From Alphaproteobacteria bacterium (GTDB taxonomy: Bacteria > Pseudomonadota > Alphaproteobacteria > RF32 > CAG-239), in contig JAFUSH010000049.1 in assembly GCA_017471705.1 (NCBI GenBank), forward strand, positions 1 through 44,738: a stretch of DNA of 44,738 nt. Direction: 5' to 3'. The stretch's first letter is position 1. Each line of letters starts with the position of its first letter. Below, piece after piece: positions 35,266 to 43,110 of this stretch. Made by a program: the position numbers and the translations under genes. Under the pieces are notes generated by a model, which saw only the letters and a program-made list of their open reading frames with translations, was not told the DNA's origin and ran no database searches.

Positions 35266-36192
35266 ATGACAATATACAAGAAAATTACGGATTTAGTTGG
35301 AAATACACCGTTATTGGAATTATCCAATATTGAACAAAATGATAATATTGAAGCAAAGGTTTTGGTTAAATTAGAATATTTCAATCCGGCCGGTAGCGTG
35401 AAAGACCGTATTGCCAAAGCAATGATAGAAGATGCCGAAGCAAAAGGTAAATTGAAAAAAGGTGCAGTAATCATTGAACCGACAAGCGGAAATACCGGAA
35501 TAGGGTTGGCGTCGGTTGCCGCAGCTAAGGGATATAAAATAATTTTAACTATGCCGGAAACAATGAGTGTGGAAAGAAGAAACTTATTGAAAGCATATGG
35601 TGCAGAGTTGGTCTTAACCGAAGGTGCCAGAGGTATGAAAGGCGCCATAGCTAAAGCGGAGGAATTGGCTGCTGAAATAGAAAATTCATTTATTCCGGGA
35701 CAATTTATAAATCCGGCAAATCCGGAAGCCCATAAAAAGACAACCGGTCCGGAAATTTGGAAAGATACGGAAGGAAAAGTCGATATTTTTGTTGCCGGTG
35801 TCGGAACCGGGGGAACACTTTCCGGAGCAGGAGCATATTTAAAAGAACATAATCCCAATCTGAAAATTGTTGCGGTTGAACCGGATGATTCACCGGTTTT
35901 GAGTGAAGGTCGTAGTGGGGCACACAAAATTCAAGGCATCGGAGCCGGATTTGTACCGGATACACTTGATACGAAGATTTATGACGAAATCATCAGAGTC
36001 AAAAATGAAGATGCTTTTGCTACCGGTAGGCGCATTGCTCACGAAGAAGGTGTTCTGGTAGGTATTTCATCTGGTGCAGCCGCATTTGCTGCGTTAGAAT
36101 TAGCAAAACGACCGGAAAATAAAGGTAAGGTTATAGTTGCTATCTTGCCGGATACGGGAGAACGTTATTTATCGACACCGCTGTTTTCGTAA
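35266..36192 (+). CDS. cysK: Cysteine synthase A (O-acetylserine sulfhydrylase)
   Basis: A 308-residue PLP enzyme that makes L-cysteine from O-acetyl-L-serine and sulfide. Lys46 (SVKDR) is the PLP Schiff-base residue, TSGNTG (73-78) binds the substrate carboxylate, and GTGGT (180-184) holds the PLP phosphate. A GISSGAAA block near 265-272 completes the PLP site. Length is normal. It is cargo of the tRNA-Arg island, with AAAGGA as RBS, and sits behind a promoter, leader peptide and terminator, so it is probably controlled by cysteine supply. Whether the chromosome has another copy is unknown. Confidence 0.95.
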   Translation: MTIYKKITDLVGNTPLLELSNIEQNDNIEAKVLVKLEYFNPAGSVKDRIAKAMIEDAEAKGKLKKGAVIIEPTSGNTGIGLASVAAAKGYKIILTMPETMSVERRNLLKAYGAELVLTEGARGMKGAIAKAEELAAEIENSFIPGQFINPANPEAHKKTTGPEIWKDTEGKVDIFVAGVGTGGTLSGAGAYLKEHNPNLKIVAVEPDDSPVLSEGRSGAHKIQGIGAGFVPDTLDTKIYDEIIRVKNEDAFATGRRIAHEEGVLVGISSGAAAFAALELAKRPENKGKVIVAILPDTGERYLSTPLFS

Positions 36193-36210
36193 AATAAATA
36201 CAAACACTCC

Positions 36211-36264
36211 CTTAACCGCAACGAAAAAATGCTCGCTAATGCGATAGAAAACGTGAGAGTGTAA
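36211..36264 (+). pseudogene. Remnant of a second recombinase 3' end (repeat copy B)
   Basis: Codons here read LNRNEKMLANAIENVRV followed by TAA (36262-36264), matching the end of the 34448 recombinase (NYNEKMLANAV) and extending five residues beyond its stop. No start is attached. It marks a duplication or a former insertion flank to the right of cysK. Confidence 0.75.
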
Positions 36265-36295
36265 CGAGCAATTAATAAAATTTTCAAAAATCTCT

Positions 36296-36349
36296 AAAAT
36301 GTTAAACAATGTTATCAATCTCAACAAAGTTTAACATTTTTTTATTTTC
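36296..36349 (+). terminator. Long-stem hairpin after cysK, possible terminator
   Basis: AAAATGTTAAAC (36296-36307) pairs perfectly with GTTTAACATTTT (36329-36340); a T-rich run follows. The 12-bp stem has a 21-base loop, so it may be a terminator or a protein-binding palindrome. Confidence 0.6.
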
Positions 36350-36414
36350 TGCATTTTGCTCATTTTCAAAAGTGCTTATTTTACGCGGTTTTCCGAGAAA
36401 ATGTTAAACAATGT
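36296..36414 (+). repeat. 17-bp direct repeat between cysK and the second ATPase
   Basis: AAAATGTTAAACAATGT occurs at 36296-36312 and again at 36398-36414, 102 bases apart. With the inverted half at 36329-36340 this gives three copies of the TGTTAAAC core. Apart from the recombinase remnant, nothing else is seen in 36193-36505. Confidence 0.7.
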
Positions 36415-36505
36415 ATCTTCTTTAGCATTTTGATATTCTCTGACAAATCCATGAAATCTGATTATTTCCTATCAACTCCCATTGTAGCTGAAAATAATAC
36501 TTTAA

Positions 36506-37762
36506 CTATACAAGGGAATCCAAGCAATTCTCATTCAACAGAAAATCTTTTAACCCGATTATACCGATTCCGTTCTCATCATTGTAAGGCTTTATATTAT
36601 CTTTAACCACAACAACTTTCTTAAAGGAATCATTTATTTTCAATAACGGTCGCTTTTCTTGATTTTGCTTCTCAATCGTAGGCATGGTCAGAGCAGATTG
36701 AATGTAATATTTTTTACTGCCTTTATTAGCAATAAAATCTACTTCAATCTTTTTAGGGGCATAGTTTTCACCGGATTTTTCATAAACTTCCAATTCGCCG
36801 ATATCTACCTGAAATCCACGGATATTTAATTCGTTGTATATAACATTTTCCATCAAATGAGTTTCTTCTAATTGGCGAAAATTCAAACGAGCATTACGCA
36901 ATCCGACATCAGTGAAATAATATTTTGACGGTGTACTGATATATTTTTTCCCTTTAATATCATAACGCAAAACTTTACGAACAATGAATGAATCCTGCAA
37001 ATAATCCAAGTATTGTTTTATTGTCGGAGCGGAAATATCAATATGCTTTACACTCTTAAAAGTATCAGACAACTTTTGCGGATTAGTCAAACCGCCAATA
37101 CCGGAAGCAATAACATCAATCAATTCTTCCAATTCGTCACTGTTTTTTATTTTGTTTCGTTCTTTAATATCGCTAATGTAAGTTTCCTTAAACAAATCCT
37201 GCAAATATTTTGCTTTTTCTTCATCGGAATTTTGTATTAAAACAAGCGGCATACCGCCGTAAGTGTAATATTCACGCCACGCATCACTCCAATCACCACC
37301 GAGGGCGGCATAATATTCTGCAAAACTCAACGGATACACTCTTATTTCGTCGCCACGACCGCGAAATTCCGTAACCACATCGGTTGATAAAAATTTGGAA
37401 TTACTGCCGGTAACATAAACATCTAAATTTTTAATATGTAAAAAACCGTTCAACACATCTTCAAAATCTTCCATCATTTGCACTTCATCAAGCAACAAAT
37501 AATACATATTCTGATCTTTAATCGCGGATTTTACAAAATTGTAGCAAGTATCCGGATTGCGGTATTGCTTTTTATCGTAATCATCTAACGCTAAATGAAT
37601 AATATGGTTTTCTTCAACACCTGTTTCCATAAGATGCTTTTTGAACAATTCCGTTAAAAGATAAGATTTACCGCAGCGACGAATGCCGCTGATGATTTTG
37701 ATTAACCCGTTATGCTTATGAGCAATAATCTGGTTCAAATAATGGTCTCTCTTAATTTCCAT
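36506..37762 (-). CDS. AAA ATPase with DUF4143 domain (second copy)
   Basis: A 418-residue ATPase unrelated in detail to the 33027 protein but of the same architecture. Walker A is GIRRCGKSY (26-34), Walker B is LLLDEVQ (89-95), and TGSNSKFLS (sensor) and FRGRGDEIRVYPLSFAEYY are family marks. The C-terminal DUF4143 domain includes KIEVDFIAN, which resembles a PD-(D/E)xK-like core. RBS GAGGG lies just before the ATG. It points leftwards, opposite to the rest of the island genes, and has a promoter flanked by two 41-bp palindromic repeats, which suggests tight regulation. Confidence 0.85.
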   Translation of the reverse strand: MEIKRDHYLNQIIAHKHNGLIKIISGIRRCGKSYLLTELFKKHLMETGVEENHIIHLALDDYDKKQYRNPDTCYNFVKSAIKDQNMYYLLLDEVQMMEDFEDVLNGFLHIKNLDVYVTGSNSKFLSTDVVTEFRGRGDEIRVYPLSFAEYYAALGGDWSDAWREYYTYGGMPLVLIQNSDEEKAKYLQDLFKETYISDIKERNKIKNSDELEELIDVIASGIGGLTNPQKLSDTFKSVKHIDISAPTIKQYLDYLQDSFIVRKVLRYDIKGKKYISTPSKYYFTDVGLRNARLNFRQLEETHLMENVIYNELNIRGFQVDIGELEVYEKSGENYAPKKIEVDFIANKGSKKYYIQSALTMPTIEKQNQEKRPLLKINDSFKKVVVVKDNIKPYNDENGIGIIGLKDFLLNENCLDSLV

Positions 37763-37771
37763 TTTACCCTC

Positions 37772-37812
37772 ATTTTAGAAAATATACGATATCAAACTTT
37801 TTCTAAAATAGA
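37772..37812. repeat. Palindromic operator-like repeat 1
   Basis: A 41-base element with arms ATTTTAGAAAA and TTTTCTAAAAT around a 19-base centre. It begins 10 bases upstream of the ATPase ATG and overlaps the -10. A near-identical copy (39 of 41) lies at 37846-37886. Confidence 0.8.
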
Positions 37813-37840
37813 ATATAATGCAAAATAAAAGAAATTTCAA
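37812..37840 (-). promoter_or_regulatory. Promoter of the second DUF4143 ATPase
   Basis: On the minus strand TTGAAA (37835-37840), a 17-bp spacer and TATATT (37812-37817), between the two palindromic repeats. Confidence 0.65.
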
Positions 37841-37845
37841 TCCCT

Positions 37846-37886
37846 ATTTTAGAAAATATACAATATCATACTTTTTCTAAAATAGA
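37846..37886. repeat. Palindromic operator-like repeat 2
   Basis: Second 41-base palindrome, 74 bp from the first centre to centre (about seven helical turns), upstream of the -35. It differs from repeat 1 at two positions in the centre. Spacing and symmetry suit a dimeric regulator that loops or blocks the promoter. Confidence 0.8.
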
Positions 37887-38019
37887 TTTTCAGTAAAGTC
37901 CAAGATATGCAAAATTATGTATTCTTTAACATTTTCAAAAAATTGGTATATTGTAACGATTCGATTTTATGTTTCATTTTGATTTAAAAATTGCAATCAG
38001 GTCTGAATTTCAGAAAAAA

Positions 38020-38041
38020 CGTGTGACCAGCGTGTGACCGG
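38020..38041 (+). repeat. Right arm-type motif of the island
   Basis: An exact copy of the 22 bases at 31741-31762, 60 bases inside the right attachment repeat. Confidence 0.8.
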
Positions 38042-38070
38042 AGGAATTTTGACGCTTGCCGAAAAATTTT

Positions 38071-38098
38071 AAAAATAAAAAACCCTGTAAAAACAGGG
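38071..38098 (-). terminator. Island-supplied terminator of tRNA-Arg
   Basis: On the minus strand CCCTGT pairs with ACAGGG (38083-38088 with 38093-38098), followed by a T-rich run. It replaces the original terminator now at 31520-31553. Confidence 0.8.
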
Positions 38099-38100
38099 GG

Positions 38101-38150
38101 TTATTGGCGCGCCCGGCGGGACTCGAACTCACAACCTTCTGATCCGTAGT
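38101..38150 (-). repeat. Right attachment repeat (within tRNA-Arg)
   Basis: 50 bases identical to 31561-31610 except at 38115. This copy forms the 3' half of the working tRNA-Arg gene. Confidence 0.9.
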
Positions 38151-38181
38151 CAGATGCTCTATCCAATTAAGCTACGGGCGC
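38105..38181 (-). tRNA. tRNA-Arg (ACG), complete; island integration site
   Basis: 77 bases with encoded CCA. The acceptor GCGCCCG pairs with CGGGCGC. Loop CTACGGA gives anticodon ACG, where the A would be edited to inosine. D-arm and T-arm (GTTCGAGTC) are normal. Its 3' half comes from the island; the 5' half is chromosomal. Confidence 0.95.
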
Positions 38182-38276
38182 ATTGACAGCTACGTTAATA
38201 AAACAAATAAAAATTAAATGCAAGCATTATTTTTATTTTTTTTATAAAAATTGCATTATCTTCGTTTTTAAAACAG

Positions 38277-41141
38277 TTATTCCTGTTGTTGGCGATAGTC
38301 TTCCGCTGTTTTATTGTATTGGTCTTTTAAGCCGGTATCAGCACCTTTTTCAATCAAAAATTTTGCCAATTCTTCATAATTCGTGCCGCAATTTTGCGCA
38401 AGTTTGATAAGCAATGTTTCACCGTTGCCGTTGCGCATATTTATATCTGCACCTTTTTCCAGCAAGATTTTTACAATTGCCAAGAAATTATCGTTTAGCT
38501 TTTTATCATTAACTTTATCATCTGCCTGTGCAAAGTAATCGGCTGCGCTTAATAACAGAGAATTTCCGTTATCGTCTGCGGCCTCTGAATCGAAAGCATT
38601 ATTAGCAACCAGATATTCAAACAACGGAAGATTTAATCTTTTCACCGCCCGCAAGGAAATCGATTCGTTATTCGGTAAATCGGTTTTTATCTGTTTAGCA
38701 TATTTGAATAATAACTTTACCAACTCATCTTGCGCCGGAGTTGCTTTGGTTATATATGTTTCGCCGTTAATCAATCTGTCCGGATTGGCACCCTCTTTGA
38801 GCAAATATTCCGCCAATTTCAGGTCATTCTTTTCAATGGCGATGTCCAATGCAGTTTTCATTTTACCGTCTTCTGCATCTATATTAAGTTTTTCCGACAA
38901 CAGTAAATCACTGAATTTTTGGTCATAGCCGTTTTTCACCATATAAATGAGTAAACTGTCACCATCACTGTTTTTAGAATTGATGTTGGCTTGTTTGGAC
39001 AGTAAATCTTTGAATAATTCAAAATTTTTATCCTTAAGAACATTCCAAATCATTTTATCGTCGGCTTTATCAATATAGGATAACGCCAGTTCGTGCAGTT
39101 GCGGATTGTCGGTTACTTTCAGCGCTACGTCGAGCGGAATTTCTCCGGCGGCATCGGCAGTAGTGCGGATGTCAGACATTTTATCCCAAGTTTTTTTCAG
39201 TAAATCAAGTTTATTCTGCTCCATCAATATTTTCCAGAGCATTTTATCAGGCTTTTCCAATTTATGTTCAACATCATAGTCTTGCTTAAATACAATATCG
39301 TTTATTTCAGGTGACACTTTGTTATATAAAACATAGCTTACCGCAGTTTCTCCCTCATTGTCTTTTTGGTTTATATCAGCGTTATTTTCCAAAGCGAATA
39401 ATGCGGTTTTTTCATCATTATTTTTTAAAGCTTTAAGCAATAGGTTATTGCCTTCTGTATCGGTTGAGTTGATATTGAAACCGTTTTCGATTAATGCTTT
39501 TATAATTTCCAACGGAGCCTTTTTGTTGTACGCATAATACAAAAGGTTTTCACCGTCCTGTAATTTTTTTGTTTCGGCTCCGGAGACAATCAATAATTTA
39601 ACCAAATCAATATTCTTTTGCGCAAGAGCAACGGTTATAGGGGTTTGTTCCTGATTGTTATGAGTATTTACGTTACCTCCTGATTTTATGATATTATCTA
39701 TCATATTGTATGGAGATTCGTTTATTATTGCATACAATAAAATATCGTTTCCGTCATTGTCTTTTTCTTTCAAGTCGGCACCGTTTAAAAGCAAAAACTT
39801 TACCATATCGGTTTTGTTTAGGCGAACCGCATCACGCAGCGGAGTAAAACCTCGTGAATTAGGTTCTTCTTTTTGACTGATGAATTTCTGTAAAACTTCG
39901 GTTGGAGCTTCTATATTGACGGCATATCCGAGCGGAGACATTCCAAAGAAAAGCTGTTTGGTTTCACCATCAAATTGTCCTCCGCTGTAGCGCTCGTAAA
40001 TTCTCATATCATCAATATCAACCGCGTACATTTTCATTTCTTTTTCCAGAGTTTCCAGTATTTCCGGTTGATTTATGTTTAATCCCAGCCATAAAATTTT
40101 ATACCACAAATTTCGTTTATTGCTGTATTTATCTAATTGCTTATCCGTAAAAGCATCTTGAATGGATTTTATATCCACACGTTTATCCGTTTCAACCTTA
40201 GATAATTCAACACCGTTTATATAATAACTGACTTCGGTCAATTCGCCTTTGTCATTAAAATAGCGGGAAATGCCGTCTTTCATGTCGTCTTTATAATTTT
40301 CGGCCAAAATAAGTTTACCGTCCGGAGCAAATTTTTGGTACATTCCGTTACGTTTATCATTAGCATAAACAATGCTTTCGGCTATAGTTTTATTGGGATT
40401 ATAAATTTTTCCTTCACCTTCTTTTTTATCGTTTTTATAAGGTATTTCACGTAGACTGCCGTTGTCTCCGTATGTTTTGTGTATTCCGTTTCGTTTGCCG
40501 TTTACGTATTGAATTTCATCTGTCAGGTACTGAGTATCATATTTTTTTGTGGTTCCCTCCAGAATTCCGTTAACGTACTGATTTTCTTCACGCAGAATGT
40601 TGTTTTCGATAATGCGCTCCATACCGTTTTTGATACCGTCTTTATAGGTTTCTATCCTGATATGATCACCGTTTTCATTAAAATAATGTACCTCTCCGTT
40701 AAGTTTACCGTCGGTATAGCGGCTTTGTTTTTGCGGTTTTCCGTTTTGATGGAACAGCAGTTCTTCTCCGTCTATAATATTATTTTTGTAAGTTCGTTTG
40801 TATTGCGGATTTCCATTAGGATAAAATAAAATTTCCTCACCGTTTTTTTTGCCGTTGGCATAAGTGGTTTCAAACTCCATTTTTCCGGAGGCAAGACGCG
40901 AAAAAGCGATACCGTGCTTTTTGCCGTTTTGATAAAAATAAGTCATTTTATGATTTTCTTCATCAGGTAAAACAACCGCTCCGGAGTACAGTTCGCCGTT
41001 TTTATCATATACAAGTTCTTCGCCGTTATCGGTTTTGAATTCCAAATCTTCGGCATCGGAAAGAATGACATTATCGGCTTTGGCAGAATCTGTAAATAAA
41101 AAAGATGCGGCAATCAATAAACAGGCAATAAAATTGTTCAT
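38277..41141 (-). CDS. Exported MORN-repeat and ankyrin-repeat fusion protein
   Basis: A longer frame starts at 41183, but GGAGG precedes the ATG at 41141, which opens a signal peptide (MNNFIACLLIAASF; cleavage probably near SAKA, residues 19-22). The product is 954 residues. After about 45 residues come ten or so MORN_2-type units (about 45-320), of the same pattern as the 3359-4990 protein, then a spacer with a YERYSGGQF segment, and from about 410 to the end ankyrin repeats of the xTPL(R/A)xAxxxxxxxxVxxLLxxGA type. The combination of two scaffold repeats in one exported protein is unusual. A role in surface or periplasmic binding is inferred; a toxin-immunity role is only suggested by family naming. 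Confidence 0.85.
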   Translation of the reverse strand: MNNFIACLLIAASFLFTDSAKADNVILSDAEDLEFKTDNGEELVYDKNGELYSGAVVLPDEENHKMTYFYQNGKKHGIAFSRLASGKMEFETTYANGKKNGEEILFYPNGNPQYKRTYKNNIIDGEELLFHQNGKPQKQSRYTDGKLNGEVHYFNENGDHIRIETYKDGIKNGMERIIENNILREENQYVNGILEGTTKKYDTQYLTDEIQYVNGKRNGIHKTYGDNGSLREIPYKNDKKEGEGKIYNPNKTIAESIVYANDKRNGMYQKFAPDGKLILAENYKDDMKDGISRYFNDKGELTEVSYYINGVELSKVETDKRVDIKSIQDAFTDKQLDKYSNKRNLWYKILWLGLNINQPEILETLEKEMKMYAVDIDDMRIYERYSGGQFDGETKQLFFGMSPLGYAVNIEAPTEVLQKFISQKEEPNSRGFTPLRDAVRLNKTDMVKFLLLNGADLKEKDNDGNDILLYAIINESPYNMIDNIIKSGGNVNTHNNQEQTPITVALAQKNIDLVKLLIVSGAETKKLQDGENLLYYAYNKKAPLEIIKALIENGFNINSTDTEGNNLLLKALKNNDEKTALFALENNADINQKDNEGETAVSYVLYNKVSPEINDIVFKQDYDVEHKLEKPDKMLWKILMEQNKLDLLKKTWDKMSDIRTTADAAGEIPLDVALKVTDNPQLHELALSYIDKADDKMIWNVLKDKNFELFKDLLSKQANINSKNSDGDSLLIYMVKNGYDQKFSDLLLSEKLNIDAEDGKMKTALDIAIEKNDLKLAEYLLKEGANPDRLINGETYITKATPAQDELVKLLFKYAKQIKTDLPNNESISLRAVKRLNLPLFEYLVANNAFDSEAADDNGNSLLLSAADYFAQADDKVNDKKLNDNFLAIVKILLEKGADINMRNGNGETLLIKLAQNCGTNYEELAKFLIEKGADTGLKDQYNKTAEDYRQQQE

Positions 41142-41216
41142 AAAAATTTCCTCCGAAAGTAAACCTATGTAAACAGGTAACACAAATAATTTAAAAAATC
41201 AATAAACAGCAAAAAA

Positions 41217-41240
41217 AAAGAGTGCTGCAGCACTCTTTTT
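41217..41240. terminator. Bidirectional terminator
   Basis: A perfect palindrome AAAAGAGTGCTG/CAGCACTCTTTT lies downstream of the AsmA-like gene and upstream of the MORN-ankyrin gene, which is transcribed the same way. Confidence 0.85.
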
Positions 41241-41254
41241 CAGGGTTAAATCAA

Positions 41255-42190
41255 TTAGAACAAACTTCCTACACTGTCGGTTAATCCTTTAACTCCTTTA
41301 CTGACACCTTCGGTGGCTGCGCCGGCTGCTTTGCCTGCGGTATCAACTGCGGCTCCGGCTGCTTTACCTGCGGTATCAACGGCTGCTCCGGCTAAATCGC
41401 CGACGCCGCCCAAAATGCCGCTCAAATCAGCTTTAGAAACGACAGATGTTGTGGTTTTGAGAATTTCTTGGAATATGCGCGCCAAACCGTCCTCAATGGT
41501 TATGCCTTGTTTTTCGGTTCCTAAATTGCTGATGGTTATGGTCGGTAAATCTAAGCTTAAGGATTGAGAAGCGCCGAGCAAATTGGCGGCAACCGTGGCT
41601 TTACCATTGGCAACAGTAACTTTTTTGATGGCAACTTTATATTCAACATCGGATTCTGCTTTCTTTTTTTCCGGTTGTTTTGACGATGATGCCGTGTTCT
41701 TTTTGATATTTGCCATAATATCGTCGGAGTTACTTTTGTTGAGGTTCATCAGTTCATAAGTAACTTCCGGTTTGCTGACGCGAATTTCATTAATCACCAC
41801 GGTTTTAATTTTCGAACCCGTTTTTTGAGCGGTTTCTTTAGCCAGTTTAATAACCGATTCTTTGTCTACGCTGACCGCAACGTCACCCAGTTTAATAATA
41901 TAGTCTTGGCTGTATCCCTTAGGGTTGGCAACCGTAATATTGCTGACACTGCCGTTTCCGTCTTTAAGCGAGAGTTTGATGGTGCCTATATTAACATCAG
42001 TACCGACAACGGCAGAGCCTTGTTGATGTACAATATTGCGCACTATGGACTGCCAGTCATAATAATTGTAGGCATAATAGATTCCGCCGGCGATTAAAAT
42101 AATCAGTCCGATAATTCCGGAAATCAGCCATTTTAAGGTTTTACGTATCCATTTTTTTTTAGTTTTTGTTTCTTTTTTTTCGTTTGTCAT
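41255..42190 (-). CDS. AsmA-like inner-membrane protein
   Basis: A 311-residue protein with a basic cytoplasmic N-terminus (KKWIRKTLKW), a single membrane helix (about residues 19-41), and a periplasmic beta-rich domain. The pattern YYDWQSIVRNIVHQQGSAVVG, then GTIKLSLKDGNGSVSNITVANPKG, matches the AsmA/DUF748 group, linked to phospholipid transport and outer-membrane maintenance. The end is low-complexity: two copies of an 11-residue unit (AAGAAVDTAGK) plus a degenerate third, likely an amphipathic helix. RBS GGAG is present. It is monocistronic. Confidence 0.75.
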   Translation of the reverse strand: MTNEKKETKTKKKWIRKTLKWLISGIIGLIILIAGGIYYAYNYYDWQSIVRNIVHQQGSAVVGTDVNIGTIKLSLKDGNGSVSNITVANPKGYSQDYIIKLGDVAVSVDKESVIKLAKETAQKTGSKIKTVVINEIRVSKPEVTYELMNLNKSNSDDIMANIKKNTASSSKQPEKKKAESDVEYKVAIKKVTVANGKATVAANLLGASQSLSLDLPTITISNLGTEKQGITIEDGLARIFQEILKTTTSVVSKADLSGILGGVGDLAGAAVDTAGKAAGAAVDTAGKAAGAATEGVSKGVKGLTDSVGSLF

Positions 42191-42335
42191 AATATTTCTC
42201 CATTCTCAATATAATGTCATAACCTTAAAATAAAATAGTAAAATTTTGGATAAAACTGATTGACTAAAATAAAATTTTTTATAATAATGCCCGCGATATT
42301 TTAATTATAAAGATAACTATTAAATTTATAAGAAT

Positions 42336-43055
42336 ATGTTGGATAAAGTGTATACTTTGTTAAAAAGTATCGGTATGACTCCGGAAGAGGTCGTACTGAA
42401 ATGGATTGAAGAGGGTAAAATAGATTTGAACAGGATTGAGGAACTTGCCAAACAAATTGAGCAGAATAAAAGTTCCGAAATTAAAAAGCTCAAACAAGTT
42501 AAGGCAGGTATGTTTTTGACGCGAAACAAGACAATCTGCAATGAATTTATTCCCGATGAATGCGAGGCGATAATTTTAAAAGTTATTGCAGATACCGGCG
42601 AAGCATTGGTTTTTAATATTACCGGTCAGACTTTGGCTTTTGCCCGAGAAGGGATTGCCGTGGATACGACGGATTTCAGCGGTCTGAATGCAACACATTT
42701 TGTCAGCCAGATGGCTAAAGATATGAATGTTACGCCCGAAGCTGCGGATTATTGTTTGGAGTTTGAAAATGCTTTTGTTACAAAGGGAAATGCCTTTTTG
42801 CTTTCCAAAGAAGAAGTTGCTGATTTGGTTGATGTTGAAGCTATCTGCAAATCTTTTGAAGCGGCAAAATTGGCCGATAAAACGTTTTGGACCTCAACAA
42901 CTCCGGCGGATAGTTTGAAATCCGATGATGAAATCTTTCAAACGGCATACATATTCAGCTTGCGCGGCTCCAGAATCACATTGCATTCGGAATATGTGAG
43001 TCTGCCCTTGTGTGTGCATCCCGCGTACAAGGTTAAATTAAAGCAAATTTTGTGA
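42336..43055 (+). CDS. Hypothetical protein, 239 aa
   Basis: A 239-residue soluble protein. The N-terminal 60 residues are helical and charged, with repeated Glu-Lys pairs (a possible coiled coil, IDLNRIEELAKQIEQNK). The rest is beta-rich, ending with a FWTSTTPADS segment and SLPLCVHPAYKVKL, which loosely recalls the Trp-containing C-terminal fold of DUF1566 proteins. There is no signal peptide. The RBS is weak (no clean AGGAG), suggesting low expression, or a leaderless start given the short AT-rich upstream. A terminator follows immediately. Function is unknown. Confidence 0.6.
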   Translation: MLDKVYTLLKSIGMTPEEVVLKWIEEGKIDLNRIEELAKQIEQNKSSEIKKLKQVKAGMFLTRNKTICNEFIPDECEAIILKVIADTGEALVFNITGQTLAFAREGIAVDTTDFSGLNATHFVSQMAKDMNVTPEAADYCLEFENAFVTKGNAFLLSKEEVADLVDVEAICKSFEAAKLADKTFWTSTTPADSLKSDDEIFQTAYIFSLRGSRITLHSEYVSLPLCVHPAYKVKLKQIL

Positions 43056-43057
43056 TG

Positions 43058-43085
43058 AAAAGCGGCTCTGAAAAGAGCCGCTTTT
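43058..43085 (+). terminator. Terminator of the 42336 gene
   Basis: An 11-bp stem AAAAGCGGCTC/GAGCCGCTTTT with a 6-base loop lies three bases after the stop codon. Confidence 0.9.
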
Positions 43086-43110
43086 CGTGTTGTATGTAAC
43101 GTGCTATACA

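Larger units (their letters stand above)
31561..38150 (+). mobile_element. Integrative genomic island in tRNA-Arg(ACG)
   Basis: The island is about 6.5 kb bounded by 50-bp direct repeats made from the 3' half of tRNA-Arg. The right copy is part of a complete tRNA, so the island restores the gene. Just inside each end lies the identical 22-bp arm motif (31741 and 38020). Genes are a tyrosine integrase with a frameshift, a DUF4143 ATPase, a 56-residue protein, a minimal recombinase, cysK with attenuator, and a second DUF4143 ATPase. No phage structural or conjugation genes are present, so it would need helpers or recombination for transfer. Confidence 0.85.
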
